Assembly (NCBI RefSeq): GCF_003696265.1
Contig: NZ_RFFH01000001.1
Location: forward strand, 372,001-436,000
Reading direction: 5' to 3'
DNA length: 64,000 nucleotides
DNA from: Nocardia stercoris
GTDB taxonomy: Bacteria; Actinomycetota; Actinomycetes; Mycobacteriales; Mycobacteriaceae
In this document: in pieces, positions 20,848 through 29,179 of the stretch
Numbering within the stretch: the first letter of the stretch is position 1
Layout: each line of letters opens with the position of its first letter
Translations under genes and position numbers: made by a program
Notes under the pieces: generated by a model
What the model was told of the DNA's origin: nothing
Seen by the model: the letters and a program-made list of their open reading frames with translations, nothing else
The model's database searches: none

Positions 20848-20997
20848 GACCCCGCCCGACCGGGCGCCGACGCCTCGCCGAACGCACGGCGGTCGACCCA
20901 TTCCGGCCGGATCGCTACACCGCATCACGCCCGACGACCGGGCGTGATGCCTCGCACGGATGCGCGGCGGTCTACGCATTCTGCCGGGTACACCACA
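20848..20997. repeat. Tandem imperfect duplication (~78 bp unit), each copy starting with a hairpin
   Basis: Copy 1 begins with CGCCCG-AC-CGGGCG (20853-20866) and continues to about 20920. Copy 2 begins with the hairpin at 20922-20950 and continues to about 20997. After each hairpin come matching stretches (GCCTCGC, then CGGCGGTC, then CATTC, then ACACC) at the same spacing to within a few bases. It fills much of the gap between the ABC exporter and the VOC gene. No coding function is supported. Confidence 0.55.
20922..20950 (-). terminator. Strong hairpin after the VOC gene
   Basis: A perfect 12-bp stem (20922-20933 with 20939-20950) closes a 5-base loop. It lies between the VOC stop at 21097 and the ABC exporter start at 20774, so it probably ends the VOC transcript. 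It is part of the tandem repeat. Confidence 0.65.
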
Positions 20998-21096
20998 GCG
21001 CGCCCGGTGAACAGATCGCGGGCAAGCGTTACCGTCGCTCGGGTCGGAACTATCGACTCACCGGGGCCGGTGGCACGGTTGTCTCGCCGCCGACGC

Positions 21097-21522
21097 TCAG
21101 CCCGGGTGCCTGGCGCCCGCGTAGGTGCCGAAGCTCCAATGGACGCCCTCGGGGTCGCGGCAGGCGAAGCCGCGGGAACCGTAGTCCTCGTTCTGCAGTT
21201 CGTGGGTGACGACCGCGCCGGCGGCCTTGGCGCGTTCGTAGAGCGTGTCCGGGTCGCTCACCACCAGATAGGCGGCTCCGGTGCCCGGTGGGAGCGTGTG
21301 CAGCGAGCTCTCCGGCCGGACACTGCCGAGCATGATGCCGCCGCCCTCGGGCCCGGCCAGTTCGGCGTGATCGACCGTCGATCCCTCGCCGTAGCGGGCT
21401 ACCTCGGTGAATCCGAAAGCGGTACAGAGGAATTCGATCGCGGCAGGTGCGTCGCGGTAGACGAAGTTCGGCCAGATCGCGGTGGAACCGGTCGGCGGTA
21501 CGTGCGCGTCGGTCTCGGTCAT
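21097..21522 (-). CDS. VOC-family (glyoxalase/bleomycin-resistance-like) protein
   Basis: 141 residues from ATG 21522. The sequence shows the VOC pattern of two beta-alpha-beta-beta-beta modules: WPNFVYRDAPAAIEFLCTAFGF opens the first, YLVVSDPDTLYERAKAAGA the second, and RGFACRDPEGVHWSFGTY closes it. The start TAIWPNFVYRDA is typical of the PhnB-like subgroup. Likely metal ligands are His in VDHAEL and Glu in DPEG. The function could be resistance to, or turnover of, a small molecule; the substrate cannot be predicted. It diverges from the ABC operon at 21612. Confidence 0.88.
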   Translation of the reverse strand: MTETDAHVPPTGSTAIWPNFVYRDAPAAIEFLCTAFGFTEVARYGEGSTVDHAELAGPEGGGIMLGSVRPESSLHTLPPGTGAAYLVVSDPDTLYERAKAAGAVVTHELQNEDYGSRGFACRDPEGVHWSFGTYAGARHPG

Positions 21523-21611
21523 CGTTCCAGCGTGACAGCTCGTCGGGGCGGGGGCCACCGTCACCCGGCATCGGACAATAGACTCGGCGGCAACGAGAGG
21601 GGTGATGGCGA

Positions 21612-22334
21612 ATGTTCACCGACGCCGCGGAGAAGGCGATCGTGTCCCTGCTGGACAACGGCGCCGAACTGCAGGCACCCGCGGTGGCCCGGTACGTCGG
21701 CCGGTTGCATCGGATGTATCCGGAGGAGTCCCCGGCCGAACTGGTCCAGCGGATGGAACGGATGTATCTGACCGCGGTCACCAGCAGCGGGACCGCCGTC
21801 GGCGCGACCGCGGCCGTCCCCGGCGTCGGCACGATCACCTCGCTCGCCGCCATGGGCGCCGAGACCGCGTTCTTCCTGGAGGCCTCGGCCATCTTCACCC
21901 TCGCGGTCGCGGCGGTACACGGTGTCGCCCCCGAGGACGCCGCCCGCCGGCGTGCCCTGGTGCTGGCCGTGGTGCTCGGCGACTCCGGGATGGAGATCGT
22001 GGAGAAGAACGTCGGGCATTCGGCCAAGAACTGGGGAATGCTGCTGGCCGACCGCATTCCGGGGATCAGCGCCATGAACGACTCCCTGGTGAAGCGGTTC
22101 GTGCTGCAGTTCGTGGCCAAGCGCGGTGTGCTCATGCTGGGCAAGGTGATCCCGGCCGGAATCGGTGCGGCCATCGGCGGATTCGGCAATCGCGCGCTCG
22201 GCCGGATCGTGACGATGAACGCGCGCAAGGCATTCGGGCCCGCGCCGCGCACCTGGCCGCAGCCGCGGGTGATCGACGCCGACCCGCTGCCCGCCCTGGG
22301 TAGCGACACCGCGGCCGAGGGAGGCCACCGATGA
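21612..22334 (+). CDS. Conserved membrane-associated protein, possibly EcsC-like
   Basis: 240 residues from ATG 21612, with GAGAGGGG nine bases upstream. A -10-like TAGACT lies at 21579-21584. The middle is hydrophobic (AAVPGVGTITSLAAMGAE, then a helix through AIFTLAVAAVHG), and a second hydrophobic region follows LGKVIPAGIGAAIGGFGN. This layout recalls EcsC-family proteins, which often accompany ABC transporters, but the match is by eye only. Its stop overlaps the ATG of the next gene (ATGA), so the three genes to 24120 are translationally coupled. Confidence 0.72.
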   Translation: MFTDAAEKAIVSLLDNGAELQAPAVARYVGRLHRMYPEESPAELVQRMERMYLTAVTSSGTAVGATAAVPGVGTITSLAAMGAETAFFLEASAIFTLAVAAVHGVAPEDAARRRALVLAVVLGDSGMEIVEKNVGHSAKNWGMLLADRIPGISAMNDSLVKRFVLQFVAKRGVLMLGKVIPAGIGAAIGGFGNRALGRIVTMNARKAFGPAPRTWPQPRVIDADPLPALGSDTAAEGGHR

Positions 22335-23332
22335 CCGGAGCCGCCTGCTCGGTCTCGGGCCTGCACCGCGCCTTCGGCGGCGTGACCGTGCTGCGGGACG
22401 TGTCGTTCCGGGTCCCGGTGGGCGGTATCGCGGCGGTGGTGGGACCGCCGGACTCCGGCAAGACCACGCTGGTCCGGATCCTGCTCGGCCTGCTGCCGCC
22501 CAGCTCGGGGACCGTCACGGTCGGCGGCCGGGCGCCGGGTGGGCGCGGTGCCACTCCGGTCGGTGCGATGCTGCAGTCGCGCGGTCTGCATCCGGCCCGC
22601 ACCGCGCGCGGTGAGTTGCGCCGGTACGCGGCGGCGGCGGGCGCCGGCGACGAGCGGGTCGATCAGCTGCTGGCCCGGTTGGGCCTGGCCGAGGTGGCCG
22701 ATATCCGCATCCGCGAACTGGCCGAATCCCAGCGCACCCGGCTGGCTCTCGCCGTCGCGGTGATCGGCGATCCGCCGCTGCTGGTCCTCGACGATCCGCT
22801 CGCGGGACTCGATCCCGCCGATCAGGTCGGGCTGCTGGATGTGGTGCGCGGGCACGCCCGGCGCGGCGGCACAGTCGTGCTGACCGCGCAGAGCCTGGCG
22901 CCGGTGGTGCCGGTGGCCGACGGCCTGATCGTGTTGTCCGGCGGTTCCGTGGTGTTCCAGGGCAGTCCGCGCCGGTTGCGTCGCGACCACCCGGACCGGC
23001 TGGTCGTCGCCTCCTCCAGCCCGATCGCGCTCGCCACCGCCTTGGCCGCCGAGGGTTTCACCGATACGGTCATGCGGCCCGACGGCCGGCTCGGCGTCGC
23101 CGAGGCCACGCCGGAGCAGGTCCAGGCCGCGGCCCGCGTGGCCCGCGTGCATGTGAGCCCGCCCGCGCTGGAGACGATCCACCCGGATCGCGTGCTGGCG
23201 GAACTGACCGCGCGTGGCCAGTCCGCTCCGGCGCAGCCCCCGGCCTATCCGGTTCCGGCCCGGCCGGTCGGCTATCCGCCGCCGCCCGGTCCGGTACCGC
23301 AACCTCCGACCTCGTACGGGATGCCGCGATGA
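22331..23332 (+). CDS. ABC transporter ATP-binding protein
   Basis: 333 residues. Walker A is GPPDSGKTTL (about 38-47). The signature is non-standard, LAESQ instead of LSGGQ. Walker B is LLVLDDPLAGLD, with Asp at the catalytic Glu position. These changes suggest slow or altered hydrolysis, though some ABC-2 ATPases show similar drift. The C-terminal ~40 residues are rich in Pro and Tyr (PAYPVPARPVGYPPPP). It pairs with the permease that follows, overlapping it by four bases (ATGA). The likely role is an ABC-2 type exporter; the substrate is unknown. Confidence 0.88.
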   Translation: MTGAACSVSGLHRAFGGVTVLRDVSFRVPVGGIAAVVGPPDSGKTTLVRILLGLLPPSSGTVTVGGRAPGGRGATPVGAMLQSRGLHPARTARGELRRYAAAAGAGDERVDQLLARLGLAEVADIRIRELAESQRTRLALAVAVIGDPPLLVLDDPLAGLDPADQVGLLDVVRGHARRGGTVVLTAQSLAPVVPVADGLIVLSGGSVVFQGSPRRLRRDHPDRLVVASSSPIALATALAAEGFTDTVMRPDGRLGVAEATPEQVQAAARVARVHVSPPALETIHPDRVLAELTARGQSAPAQPPAYPVPARPVGYPPPPGPVPQPPTSYGMPR

Positions 23333-24120
23333 ACCCGATGAACCTGACCGTCCCGGCGGAGGTGACCCGCGCCGGTCTCGCCGAGTTCCGCGGCTACACC
23401 ACGTTGCGGTCGACCTGGAACGTGCTCGCGGCCTGTGCCGTGTTCGCGCTGGTCACCGGGATCGCGGGCAGCACCTTCGGCAACAAGCCGCAGGAGCACG
23501 GCAAATGGGGACTCGGCACGTACGGGTTGGGGCTGTACGCCGCGTTCGTCGTGACGGCGGTGGTGGCGGCGGTCGCCGGGCTGCGGGCGACCAGCCGGTG
23601 GTACCGCGACGACAGCCTGGCGCTGGCCGTGCTGTTCACCCCCGACCGGGATCTGCTGGCCGGCGCGAAATTCGGTGCGGTGGCGGTCTTTTCGCTGCTG
23701 CTCGGGGTGGTGACCGCGGTCGGCGGGACGATCGGGCTGCTGGCGGGTGGCCGCTCCGGCCTGCCGGTCGGGGTGTTGGTGGAGAACCTGTGCAGCGGGG
23801 TCCTCGCGGCCGGCTGTTGGGGAGTGATCGGCGCGAGTCTGGGAATCATCCTGCGCGCCTTCGGTTCCGGTCTCGTGGCCCTGGTGGGCTGGCTGGTCGC
23901 CGAACCGGTGCTGTGGGCGGTGTTCGGCGGCGCGGGCATGCCCGGCACGGCGGTGCTGCTGCCGGGTTCGGCGAGCATCCGGCTGATCTCGGTGGACAGT
24001 TTCCCGAACGCGTCCGCGCTGGCCCCGACCCCGGCCGCCGCGATCGTGCTGCTGCTGTGGGCGGCCGGGCTGGGTGCGGGCGCGTGGTGGCTGCTGCGGA
24101 CGCGGGACATCGATGCGTGA
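23329..24120 (+). CDS. ABC-2-like transporter permease
   Basis: 263 residues with six membrane segments, at about 33-50, 70-90, 118-140, 155-172, 180-205 and 230-250. The first segment is preceded by an amphipathic start containing FRGYTTLRSTWNVLAA, the typical opening of ABC-2 permeases in this group. It overlaps the ATPase gene by four bases and ends eight bases inside a possible 56-codon ORF. Confidence 0.85.
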   Translation: MNPMNLTVPAEVTRAGLAEFRGYTTLRSTWNVLAACAVFALVTGIAGSTFGNKPQEHGKWGLGTYGLGLYAAFVVTAVVAAVAGLRATSRWYRDDSLALAVLFTPDRDLLAGAKFGAVAVFSLLLGVVTAVGGTIGLLAGGRSGLPVGVLVENLCSGVLAAGCWGVIGASLGIILRAFGSGLVALVGWLVAEPVLWAVFGGAGMPGTAVLLPGSASIRLISVDSFPNASALAPTPAAAIVLLLWAAGLGAGAWWLLRTRDIDA

Positions 24121-24283
24121 CGCCGAGTACCGAGTGCGAGACGGGGTCGTGTTACGGACGCCGCCGCCACGCGGTCCGCTCGCCCCGGCCGTCGACGCGG
24201 GCCTGTTCGTCGCGACGGCGGTGCTGTTGAGTACGCGCGCCGGCGCGGTCGCCCTGCGGTATCTCGGCCGCGCCGGCCGTTGA
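24113..24283 (+). CDS. Possible small membrane protein, 56 residues
   Basis: ATG 24113 overlaps the permease stop by eight bases and the frame closes at 24283. The N-terminal ~30 residues are polar and basic. The rest contains one hydrophobic stretch (VDAGLFVATAVLLS) followed by basic residues. It could be a small accessory protein translated by coupling with the permease, or chance. I favour it only moderately, because no other gene occupies this space and it ends just before the terminator. Confidence 0.45.
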   Translation: MRDAEYRVRDGVVLRTPPPRGPLAPAVDAGLFVATAVLLSTRAGAVALRYLGRAGR

Positions 24284-24299
24284 GCGTTGCGCCGGGTCG

Positions 24300-24332
24300 G
24301 GCGGCCCCGGGCTGATCGCACCCGGGGCCGCC
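24300..24332. terminator. Bidirectional hairpin between convergent units
   Basis: A perfect 12-bp GC stem (24300-24311 with 24321-24332) closes a 9-base loop. It sits between the end of the ABC operon and the stop of the GST-like gene at 24337. Confidence 0.7.
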
Positions 24333-24336
24333 GAGT

Positions 24337-25353
24337 TCACTTCCGGCCGACGACCTCGGCGGGGACCGGCGGCGGTGGCGGGGTGCCGTCGCCGAACGGG
24401 CGACCGCCCAGCTTCTCCCGGCCGTGCGGGGTCAGCCAGCCGCTGAGATCCGGGCCCTTGGGCACGATCCGGGTGGGATTGATGTCGGTGTGCACGATGT
24501 AGTAGTGCGCCTTGATCTGGTCGAAGTCGACGGTGTCACCGAAACCCGGGGTCTGGAACAGGTCGCGGGCGTAACCCCACAGCGCCGGCATCTCGTCGAG
24601 TTTGTTGCGGTTGCACTTGAAGTGGCCGTGGTAGACCGGGTCGAACCGGACCAGGGTGGTGAACAGCCGGACATCGGCCTCGGTGATGGTGTCGCCGACC
24701 AGATAGCGCTGCCGGCTCAGCCGGTCCTCCAGCCAGTCCAGCGCGGTGAACAACCGGTCGTAGGCGGCGTCGTACGCCTGCTGGTCGCCGGCGAAGCCGC
24801 AGCGGTACACACCGTTGTTGACCTCGGTGTATATCCGCTTGGCGACGGTATCGATCTCCGATCGCAGCTCCGGCGGATACAGCTGCGGTGCGCCGGGGCG
24901 GTGGAATTCGGTCCACTCGGTGGAGAAGTCGAGGGTCATCTGGGCGAAGTCGTTGGTCGCCACGGCGCCGGTGTTCACGTCGACGATTGCCGGGACCGTG
25001 ATGCCGCGCGGGTAGTCGGGGAACCGGCGCAGGTAGGCGTCGCGCAGGAAGTGGATGCCCAGCACCGGATCGACCTCGCCGGGGTCGAGGTCGAAGGTCC
25101 AGCTGCGCGCGTCGTGCGTCGGCCCGCACAGGCCCAGGGAGAGAACCGGTTCCAGGCCGAGCAGCCGGCGCACGATCAGCGTGCGGTTCGCCCACGGGCA
25201 GGCGCGGGCGGCGATCAGCCGGTAGCTGCCGCGCTCGACGGGGAAGCCGTCGCGACCGTCGGCGGTGATGCGGGTGGTGATGTAGTTGGTGTCGCGCTTG
25301 AATTCGCCGGGTTCGACGTAGCTCCCCGGTGTGGCGGGGCTGTTCGTGGTCAC
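24337..25353 (-). CDS. Xi-class glutathione S-transferase-like protein (glutathionyl-hydroquinone reductase family, YqjG/ECM4-like)
   Basis: 338 residues from GTG 25353; the open frame extends further upstream, but that part is antisense to the hydratase gene. The N-terminal thioredoxin-like domain has the family motif ARACPWANRTLIVRRLLGLE, with the catalytic cysteine in CPW. VPAIVD follows at the cis-proline position. The C-terminal helical domain contains ITEADVRLFTTLVRFDPVYHGHFKCN, typical of Xi-class enzymes. Family members reduce thiol-hydroquinone conjugates. Actinobacteria use mycothiol, so the true thiol partner is uncertain. It diverges from the enoyl-CoA hydratase, with only 37 bp between starts. 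Confidence 0.93.
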   Translation of the reverse strand: MTTNSPATPGSYVEPGEFKRDTNYITTRITADGRDGFPVERGSYRLIAARACPWANRTLIVRRLLGLEPVLSLGLCGPTHDARSWTFDLDPGEVDPVLGIHFLRDAYLRRFPDYPRGITVPAIVDVNTGAVATNDFAQMTLDFSTEWTEFHRPGAPQLYPPELRSEIDTVAKRIYTEVNNGVYRCGFAGDQQAYDAAYDRLFTALDWLEDRLSRQRYLVGDTITEADVRLFTTLVRFDPVYHGHFKCNRNKLDEMPALWGYARDLFQTPGFGDTVDFDQIKAHYYIVHTDINPTRIVPKGPDLSGWLTPHGREKLGGRPFGDGTPPPPPVPAEVVGRK

Positions 25354-25390
25354 CCTGTCAGTTTCGCAGACTGTGGAATACATTCCTGTC

Positions 25391-26185
25391 ATGACTGATT
25401 CGACACCCACCCGGCTCGAGTACAGCGTTACCCCCGCCGGTGCGGAACTGGCCGTGCTGACCTTCGACAGTCCGCCGCTCAACCTGTTCGACGCGGCGAT
25501 GATGGAGTCGGTCGCCGGTCGGGTCGCGGAGCTGTCGGCTCGCACGCCGCGCGCGGTGCTGCTGCGTGCCGAGGGCAAGGTGGTCTCCGGCGGTGTCGAC
25601 GTGCACGTCTTCGAGGGCTTGACGGTCGCGGAGGGTGCCGAGCTGTGGCAGGGGCTGTTCGACCGGATCATCACCCCGCTCGAGGCCCTGCCCTGTCCGG
25701 TGGTGTTCGCCGCCCACGGTCTGACGCTCACCGCCGCGTTCGAGATCGCGCTGGCGTGTGATCTGATCCTGGCCGCGCCGAAGGCGAAGTTCGGTCTGGT
25801 GGAGACGGTGGTCGGGCTGACGCCGTCGATGGGCGGTCCGCAGCGGCTGGCCGAGCGGGCCGGTTCGGGCCGGGCCCGGGAGCTGGTCATGACCGGTGAC
25901 CTGTATCCCGCCGCGACCCTCGCCGACTGGGGTGTGGTGAACGGCGTGCACGAGGACGTCGACGCCGTGGCGCGGGCGCTGACCGTGCGGCTGGCCGACG
26001 GGCCGACCCGGGCGCACGCTGCCACCAAGCAGATCGTGGCGGCCTGGCGGTCCGGGGGAATCGCGCATGCCGACTCGGTCACCCCGCGGGTCTCCGGCGA
26101 GCTTTTCGGCACCGACGATCTGAAGGGCGCGGTCCGCAGCTTCCTGACCGACGGTCCGGGCAAGGCGACCTATACCGGGAAGTAG
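25391..26185 (+). CDS. Enoyl-CoA hydratase/isomerase family protein
   Basis: 264 residues from ATG 25391. It has the crotonase fold: NLFDAAMMESV early on, the oxyanion-hole region VVSGGVDVHVFEG, then AAHGLTLTAAFEIALACDLILAAPKAKFGLVE. The second catalytic position falls in VVGLTPSMGGPQRLAERAG. The usual active-site Glu of true hydratases near this position (family motif EVxLGLxPGxG) is only partly kept, so isomerase or another crotonase activity is possible. It probably acts in fatty acid or branched acyl-CoA metabolism. An adenylate-forming paralogue lies 170 bp downstream on the same strand. Confidence 0.88.
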   Translation: MTDSTPTRLEYSVTPAGAELAVLTFDSPPLNLFDAAMMESVAGRVAELSARTPRAVLLRAEGKVVSGGVDVHVFEGLTVAEGAELWQGLFDRIITPLEALPCPVVFAAHGLTLTAAFEIALACDLILAAPKAKFGLVETVVGLTPSMGGPQRLAERAGSGRARELVMTGDLYPAATLADWGVVNGVHEDVDAVARALTVRLADGPTRAHAATKQIVAAWRSGGIAHADSVTPRVSGELFGTDDLKGAVRSFLTDGPGKATYTGK

Positions 26186-26355
26186 CGACCCGCGGACCAG
26201 GGCGGTGGCACGCGCCGACGGTGTCGTGGCACAAAACAGCAGCGTGACGTGGGTGGTCGGCACATCGCGGATGGGCACCGATTGTCGACTATCCGCCCAT
26301 TGTTGTGACTTACCTCATATCATGGGCCGTGGCGACTCGAGGCATCGGAGGACGT

Positions 26356-27621
26356 ATGCCGCCTGTTCTGGTCGAATACCCGCAGTGCTCGCGGGGTCCG
26401 TGGATCAGTAACCCGCTGGCCCGCGGTGCCGACGGTGTGCTGCGGTACGGCAATCTCAATCCGGCGCTCACGGAGTTGCTGGATGTGCAGGTGCATGCCT
26501 TCTCCGCGCGGGAGGCGGTGGTCGAGGTGGGCGGTCCGCGGCTCACCTACCGGCAGTTGTGGCATGCCGCCGCGCGCATCGCCGGCGGTCTGCAGGAGCA
26601 CGGCATCGGCTACGGCGACCGGGTGGCGGTCAAGATGCCGGTCGGCGCGTCCTGGGTGCAGGCCTTCCTGGGCGCGTTGCTGTCGGGTGCGGTCCCGGTG
26701 CTGGTCGCCGACGGCCTGTCCGACGCGGCGGCGAGCCGGGTGCTCGCCGACAGCAGCGCCGACTTCGTGCTCGACGGCGGTGGCCCGGAGTACGGCTACA
26801 GCCGGTTCCCCGACGGTGCCGCGTTCATCGACGACGGTGCCTCGCTGACCGAGCTGGCCCTGCTCTGCTACACCAGCGCCGAGACGCCCGCCGGCGCGCC
26901 GCGCGGGGTGGAGCTGACCAACGAGAATCTGCTGTCCGCGGTCCGGTCGATGGTCGGTGCGCTCAATCTGCCCACCGACGGCCTGCGCAATCTGGTGTTG
27001 GCGCCGCTCGCGCACGCCAGCGGTTGCGTCGACCAGGTGTTGCCCACGTTCGCGGTGGGCGGCACGGTGGTGTTGGTGCCGGATTCGGCCCGGATCGCCG
27101 AGACGTTGACCGGGGGACAGATCGACATGGTGTCCACGACGCCGCGCACGGTCGCCGGGCTGCTGCCGCAGCTGAGCGAGGTGCGGGCCGAGGGCGTGAA
27201 GCAGGTGTGCCTGGCCAGTCACCGGTCCGAGGTCGGGCCGTCGGAGGCGGCGCGGTCCGAGCGCGGCCCGGCGCCGACGGTGGGCGCGGTGCTGCGGCGG
27301 ATGTTCCCGCGCGCGCAGCAGTGGTCGGTGTGGGGCGCCACCGAGACCAGCGGGATCGGCCTGGCCTGCGCCGGCGATCTGCCCGACGGCGCGGTGCACG
27401 GCCGTGATGTGCTCGGGCTCCCGTTCGGTGGCACCGAGTTGGCGCTGTGGGGTCCGGCGGCCGACAGCGGGCACGGGGAGCTGCTGTGCCGCGGCCCGAA
27501 CGTGAGCCGCCGCTACTGGAACGATCCGCAGACCACTAGCTCCCGGTTCACCGGCACGTGGTTCCACACCGGCAACGAGGTCCGGATCGACGCCGACGGT
27601 CTGGTGCACCGGGTCGCGTAG
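26356..27621 (+). CDS. Truncated ANL-superfamily (AMP-binding) protein, probably not a normal ligase
   Basis: 421 residues from ATG 26356, with GGAGG four bases upstream; a longer frame from 26305 lacks this site. The N-terminal ANL subdomain is recognisable (LTYRQLWHAAARIAGGL, PLAHASGCVDQVLP, WGATETSGIGL). The P-loop is altered: YTSAETPAGAPRGVELTN instead of YTSGTTGxPKG. The protein stops at FHTGNEVRIDADGLVHRVA, which is the A7 motif with Asp changed to Asn. The whole C-terminal subdomain and its catalytic lysine are missing; active members usually exceed 500 residues. It may be a pseudoenzyme, a binding protein or a decaying gene. The frame is otherwise clean. Confidence 0.82.
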   Translation: MPPVLVEYPQCSRGPWISNPLARGADGVLRYGNLNPALTELLDVQVHAFSAREAVVEVGGPRLTYRQLWHAAARIAGGLQEHGIGYGDRVAVKMPVGASWVQAFLGALLSGAVPVLVADGLSDAAASRVLADSSADFVLDGGGPEYGYSRFPDGAAFIDDGASLTELALLCYTSAETPAGAPRGVELTNENLLSAVRSMVGALNLPTDGLRNLVLAPLAHASGCVDQVLPTFAVGGTVVLVPDSARIAETLTGGQIDMVSTTPRTVAGLLPQLSEVRAEGVKQVCLASHRSEVGPSEAARSERGPAPTVGAVLRRMFPRAQQWSVWGATETSGIGLACAGDLPDGAVHGRDVLGLPFGGTELALWGPAADSGHGELLCRGPNVSRRYWNDPQTTSSRFTGTWFHTGNEVRIDADGLVHRVA

Positions 27622-27643
27622 GTCGACAGCGGTCCCGGAGGGT

Positions 27644-28384
27644 TCAGCTCAGCAGGCGTTCGCCCAGCCGGTCGCGGGTGGTGGTGTCGATGCCGATGGT
27701 GGTGAGATAGCCGTCGAGGCTGCCGTAGTGCGTGTGCATCGATTCGGTGGCGGCGGCCAGATATTCCTGTCGCACTTCGAGATACGGCTGCGGCAGCCGG
27801 TAGCCGCCGGATTTGCGGGCCACGTCGGCGGCGAGGGCGTCGATGGCGCCGATGCTGGCCAGGTAGTCGGTGAGGATGTCGTCCTCGGTGACGCCGACGG
27901 CGCGCAGCAGGGTGGCGATCGTCCAGCCGGTGCGGTCCTTGCCGGCCGCGCAGTGCACGAGGGCGACGCCGTCGGGCCGGGACAGTTCGCGGGCGACGGC
28001 TGTGATGGCGGTCGCAGTGCCGGGCAGGGTCGGGTATCCGCGGTAGGAGCGCAGCATGTCGCCGGCGGCGTCGGGGCGGTCCGGCGGGCTGCCCAGGTTC
28101 CGGCCGCTGTCGGGGTCGAAGGGGACGGCGGCCAGCCGGACGCCGGGCGGGAGCGCGTCGGCGCCCATGTGCGCGATCTCGTGGGTGCTGCGCAGGTCGA
28201 AGACCGCGGTCACCCTGAGCGTCCGCAGGGTCCGCCGGCCGTCTTCGTCCAGGTCGGGAAGGTGCGCGGAGCGCAGCAGGACGCCGGCGCGTACGGTGGC
28301 GCCGGAGGCGGTGCGTAGGCCGCCCAGATCGCGGACATTGAATGTGCCCGACAGGGTGGGATGGTCGGGGTGGTCGGAATTCAC
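27644..28384 (-). CDS. Tyrosine-protein phosphatase, MptpB-like
   Basis: 246 residues from GTG 28384. The active-site loop HCAAGKDRTGW (about 143-153) matches the HCxxGKDRTG signature of the atypical MptpB/PtpB group, where the Lys-Asp next to the Arg also allows activity on phosphoinositides. The N-terminus has FNVRDLGGLRTASG, and a second family element is FDLRSTHEIAHMGADALP. No signal peptide is seen, though MptpB itself is exported without one. In this genus there may be several paralogues, so no symbol is given. It converges on the truncated AMP-binding gene, 22 bp away. Confidence 0.92.
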   Translation of the reverse strand: MNSDHPDHPTLSGTFNVRDLGGLRTASGATVRAGVLLRSAHLPDLDEDGRRTLRTLRVTAVFDLRSTHEIAHMGADALPPGVRLAAVPFDPDSGRNLGSPPDRPDAAGDMLRSYRGYPTLPGTATAITAVARELSRPDGVALVHCAAGKDRTGWTIATLLRAVGVTEDDILTDYLASIGAIDALAADVARKSGGYRLPQPYLEVRQEYLAAATESMHTHYGSLDGYLTTIGIDTTTRDRLGERLLS

Positions 28385-28510
28385 CGGTCAAGGCTATCTT
28401 TTACAATTAATACGTCCGGTCGGTTTGTATGTGTATTCATAGTTTCGGCCAGAAACAATCCTTCGGTATGGAAATTCTCCCGAACCTGGTCGCGCTCCCT
28501 GTAATAGGGC

Positions 28511-28516
28511 TATGAT
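28511..28516 (+). promoter_or_regulatory. Candidate -10 box
   Basis: TATGAT fits TANNNT well and lies in the AT-richer stretch 28390-28520 between the phosphatase and the next gene. A weak -35 (TGGTCG) lies 18 bases upstream. The 5' leader to the GTG at 28637 would be about 115 bases. Confidence 0.3.
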
Positions 28517-28636
28517 GTGAAAGCACTGAACGGGTGAGCCCGCCCAGGGGTCCGCAGGTCAACGGCGACCGAAGGTCCTGCTCCGCCGCGCAAGAGGGGT
28601 GTGCGCGCGATTCGTGTCGCCGAGAGGTTGTCGTAA

Positions 28637-29119
28637 GTGATGGCAAGTGGACAGACAGTCGCGGTGAGAACACTTCCGCTACTGGAGAATGCAGTCGAAC
28701 AGGCCGCGTCCTCGTTGAACTGCACCGGTACCCGCGCCCTGCGGGTGCTGCTGCACGCCGGGATCAGCTCGTTGTTCCCGGCGATCAAAGCGAAGCCGGA
28801 CAAGCATATTCGTGGCTTCGAGACCTGTATCGCGGCGTTGCAGCGACGCTGGGAGGCGCCGGCCGCGGGTTGTTCGGCCGACCCCGACGTGGTCGCGCTC
28901 TTCCGCGCGCTGGACGGTCAGGTCGCCTCCTTCCTGCAGTTGTGTGCCGACCGGTCCGGGACCATGTGGATCGAGCCGCTGGACTCCATCGCCGCCTACG
29001 CGCTGGCCGTGGTGCACGGTTCGGTACTGCGCTGGCTGGCCGACTGCAACGACGAGACCACCCTGGTCGTGCTCGACGATCTCGTGTCCTGCCTGGCGGC
29101 GAAGGCCGTCGACCGCTGA
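28637..29119 (+). CDS. Small helical protein resembling a TetR C-terminal domain without its DNA-binding part
   Basis: 160 residues from GTG 28637, with GAGAGG nine bases upstream; the next codon is ATG. The protein is all-helical by appearance. Its last helices (AAYALAVVHGSVLRWLADCNDETTL... in pattern) recall the ligand-binding and dimerisation half of TetR regulators. No helix-turn-helix is visible in the first 40 residues, and no upstream frame supplies one. It could be a stand-alone ligand-binding relic or an unrelated fold. I do not recognise a family with certainty. Confidence 0.65.
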   Translation: MMASGQTVAVRTLPLLENAVEQAASSLNCTGTRALRVLLHAGISSLFPAIKAKPDKHIRGFETCIAALQRRWEAPAAGCSADPDVVALFRALDGQVASFLQLCADRSGTMWIEPLDSIAAYALAVVHGSVLRWLADCNDETTLVVLDDLVSCLAAKAVDR

Positions 29120-29179
29120 TCCCGGTTCCCGCCGGGAGTGGTCCTGGACGGGTGACCAGATTCGTGGTTCAGTAAACAG

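Noticed and set aside
25354..26163. N-terminal extension of the GST-like gene
   Set aside because: The extra part is the antisense of the enoyl-CoA hydratase; the GTG at 25353 begins where family similarity starts.
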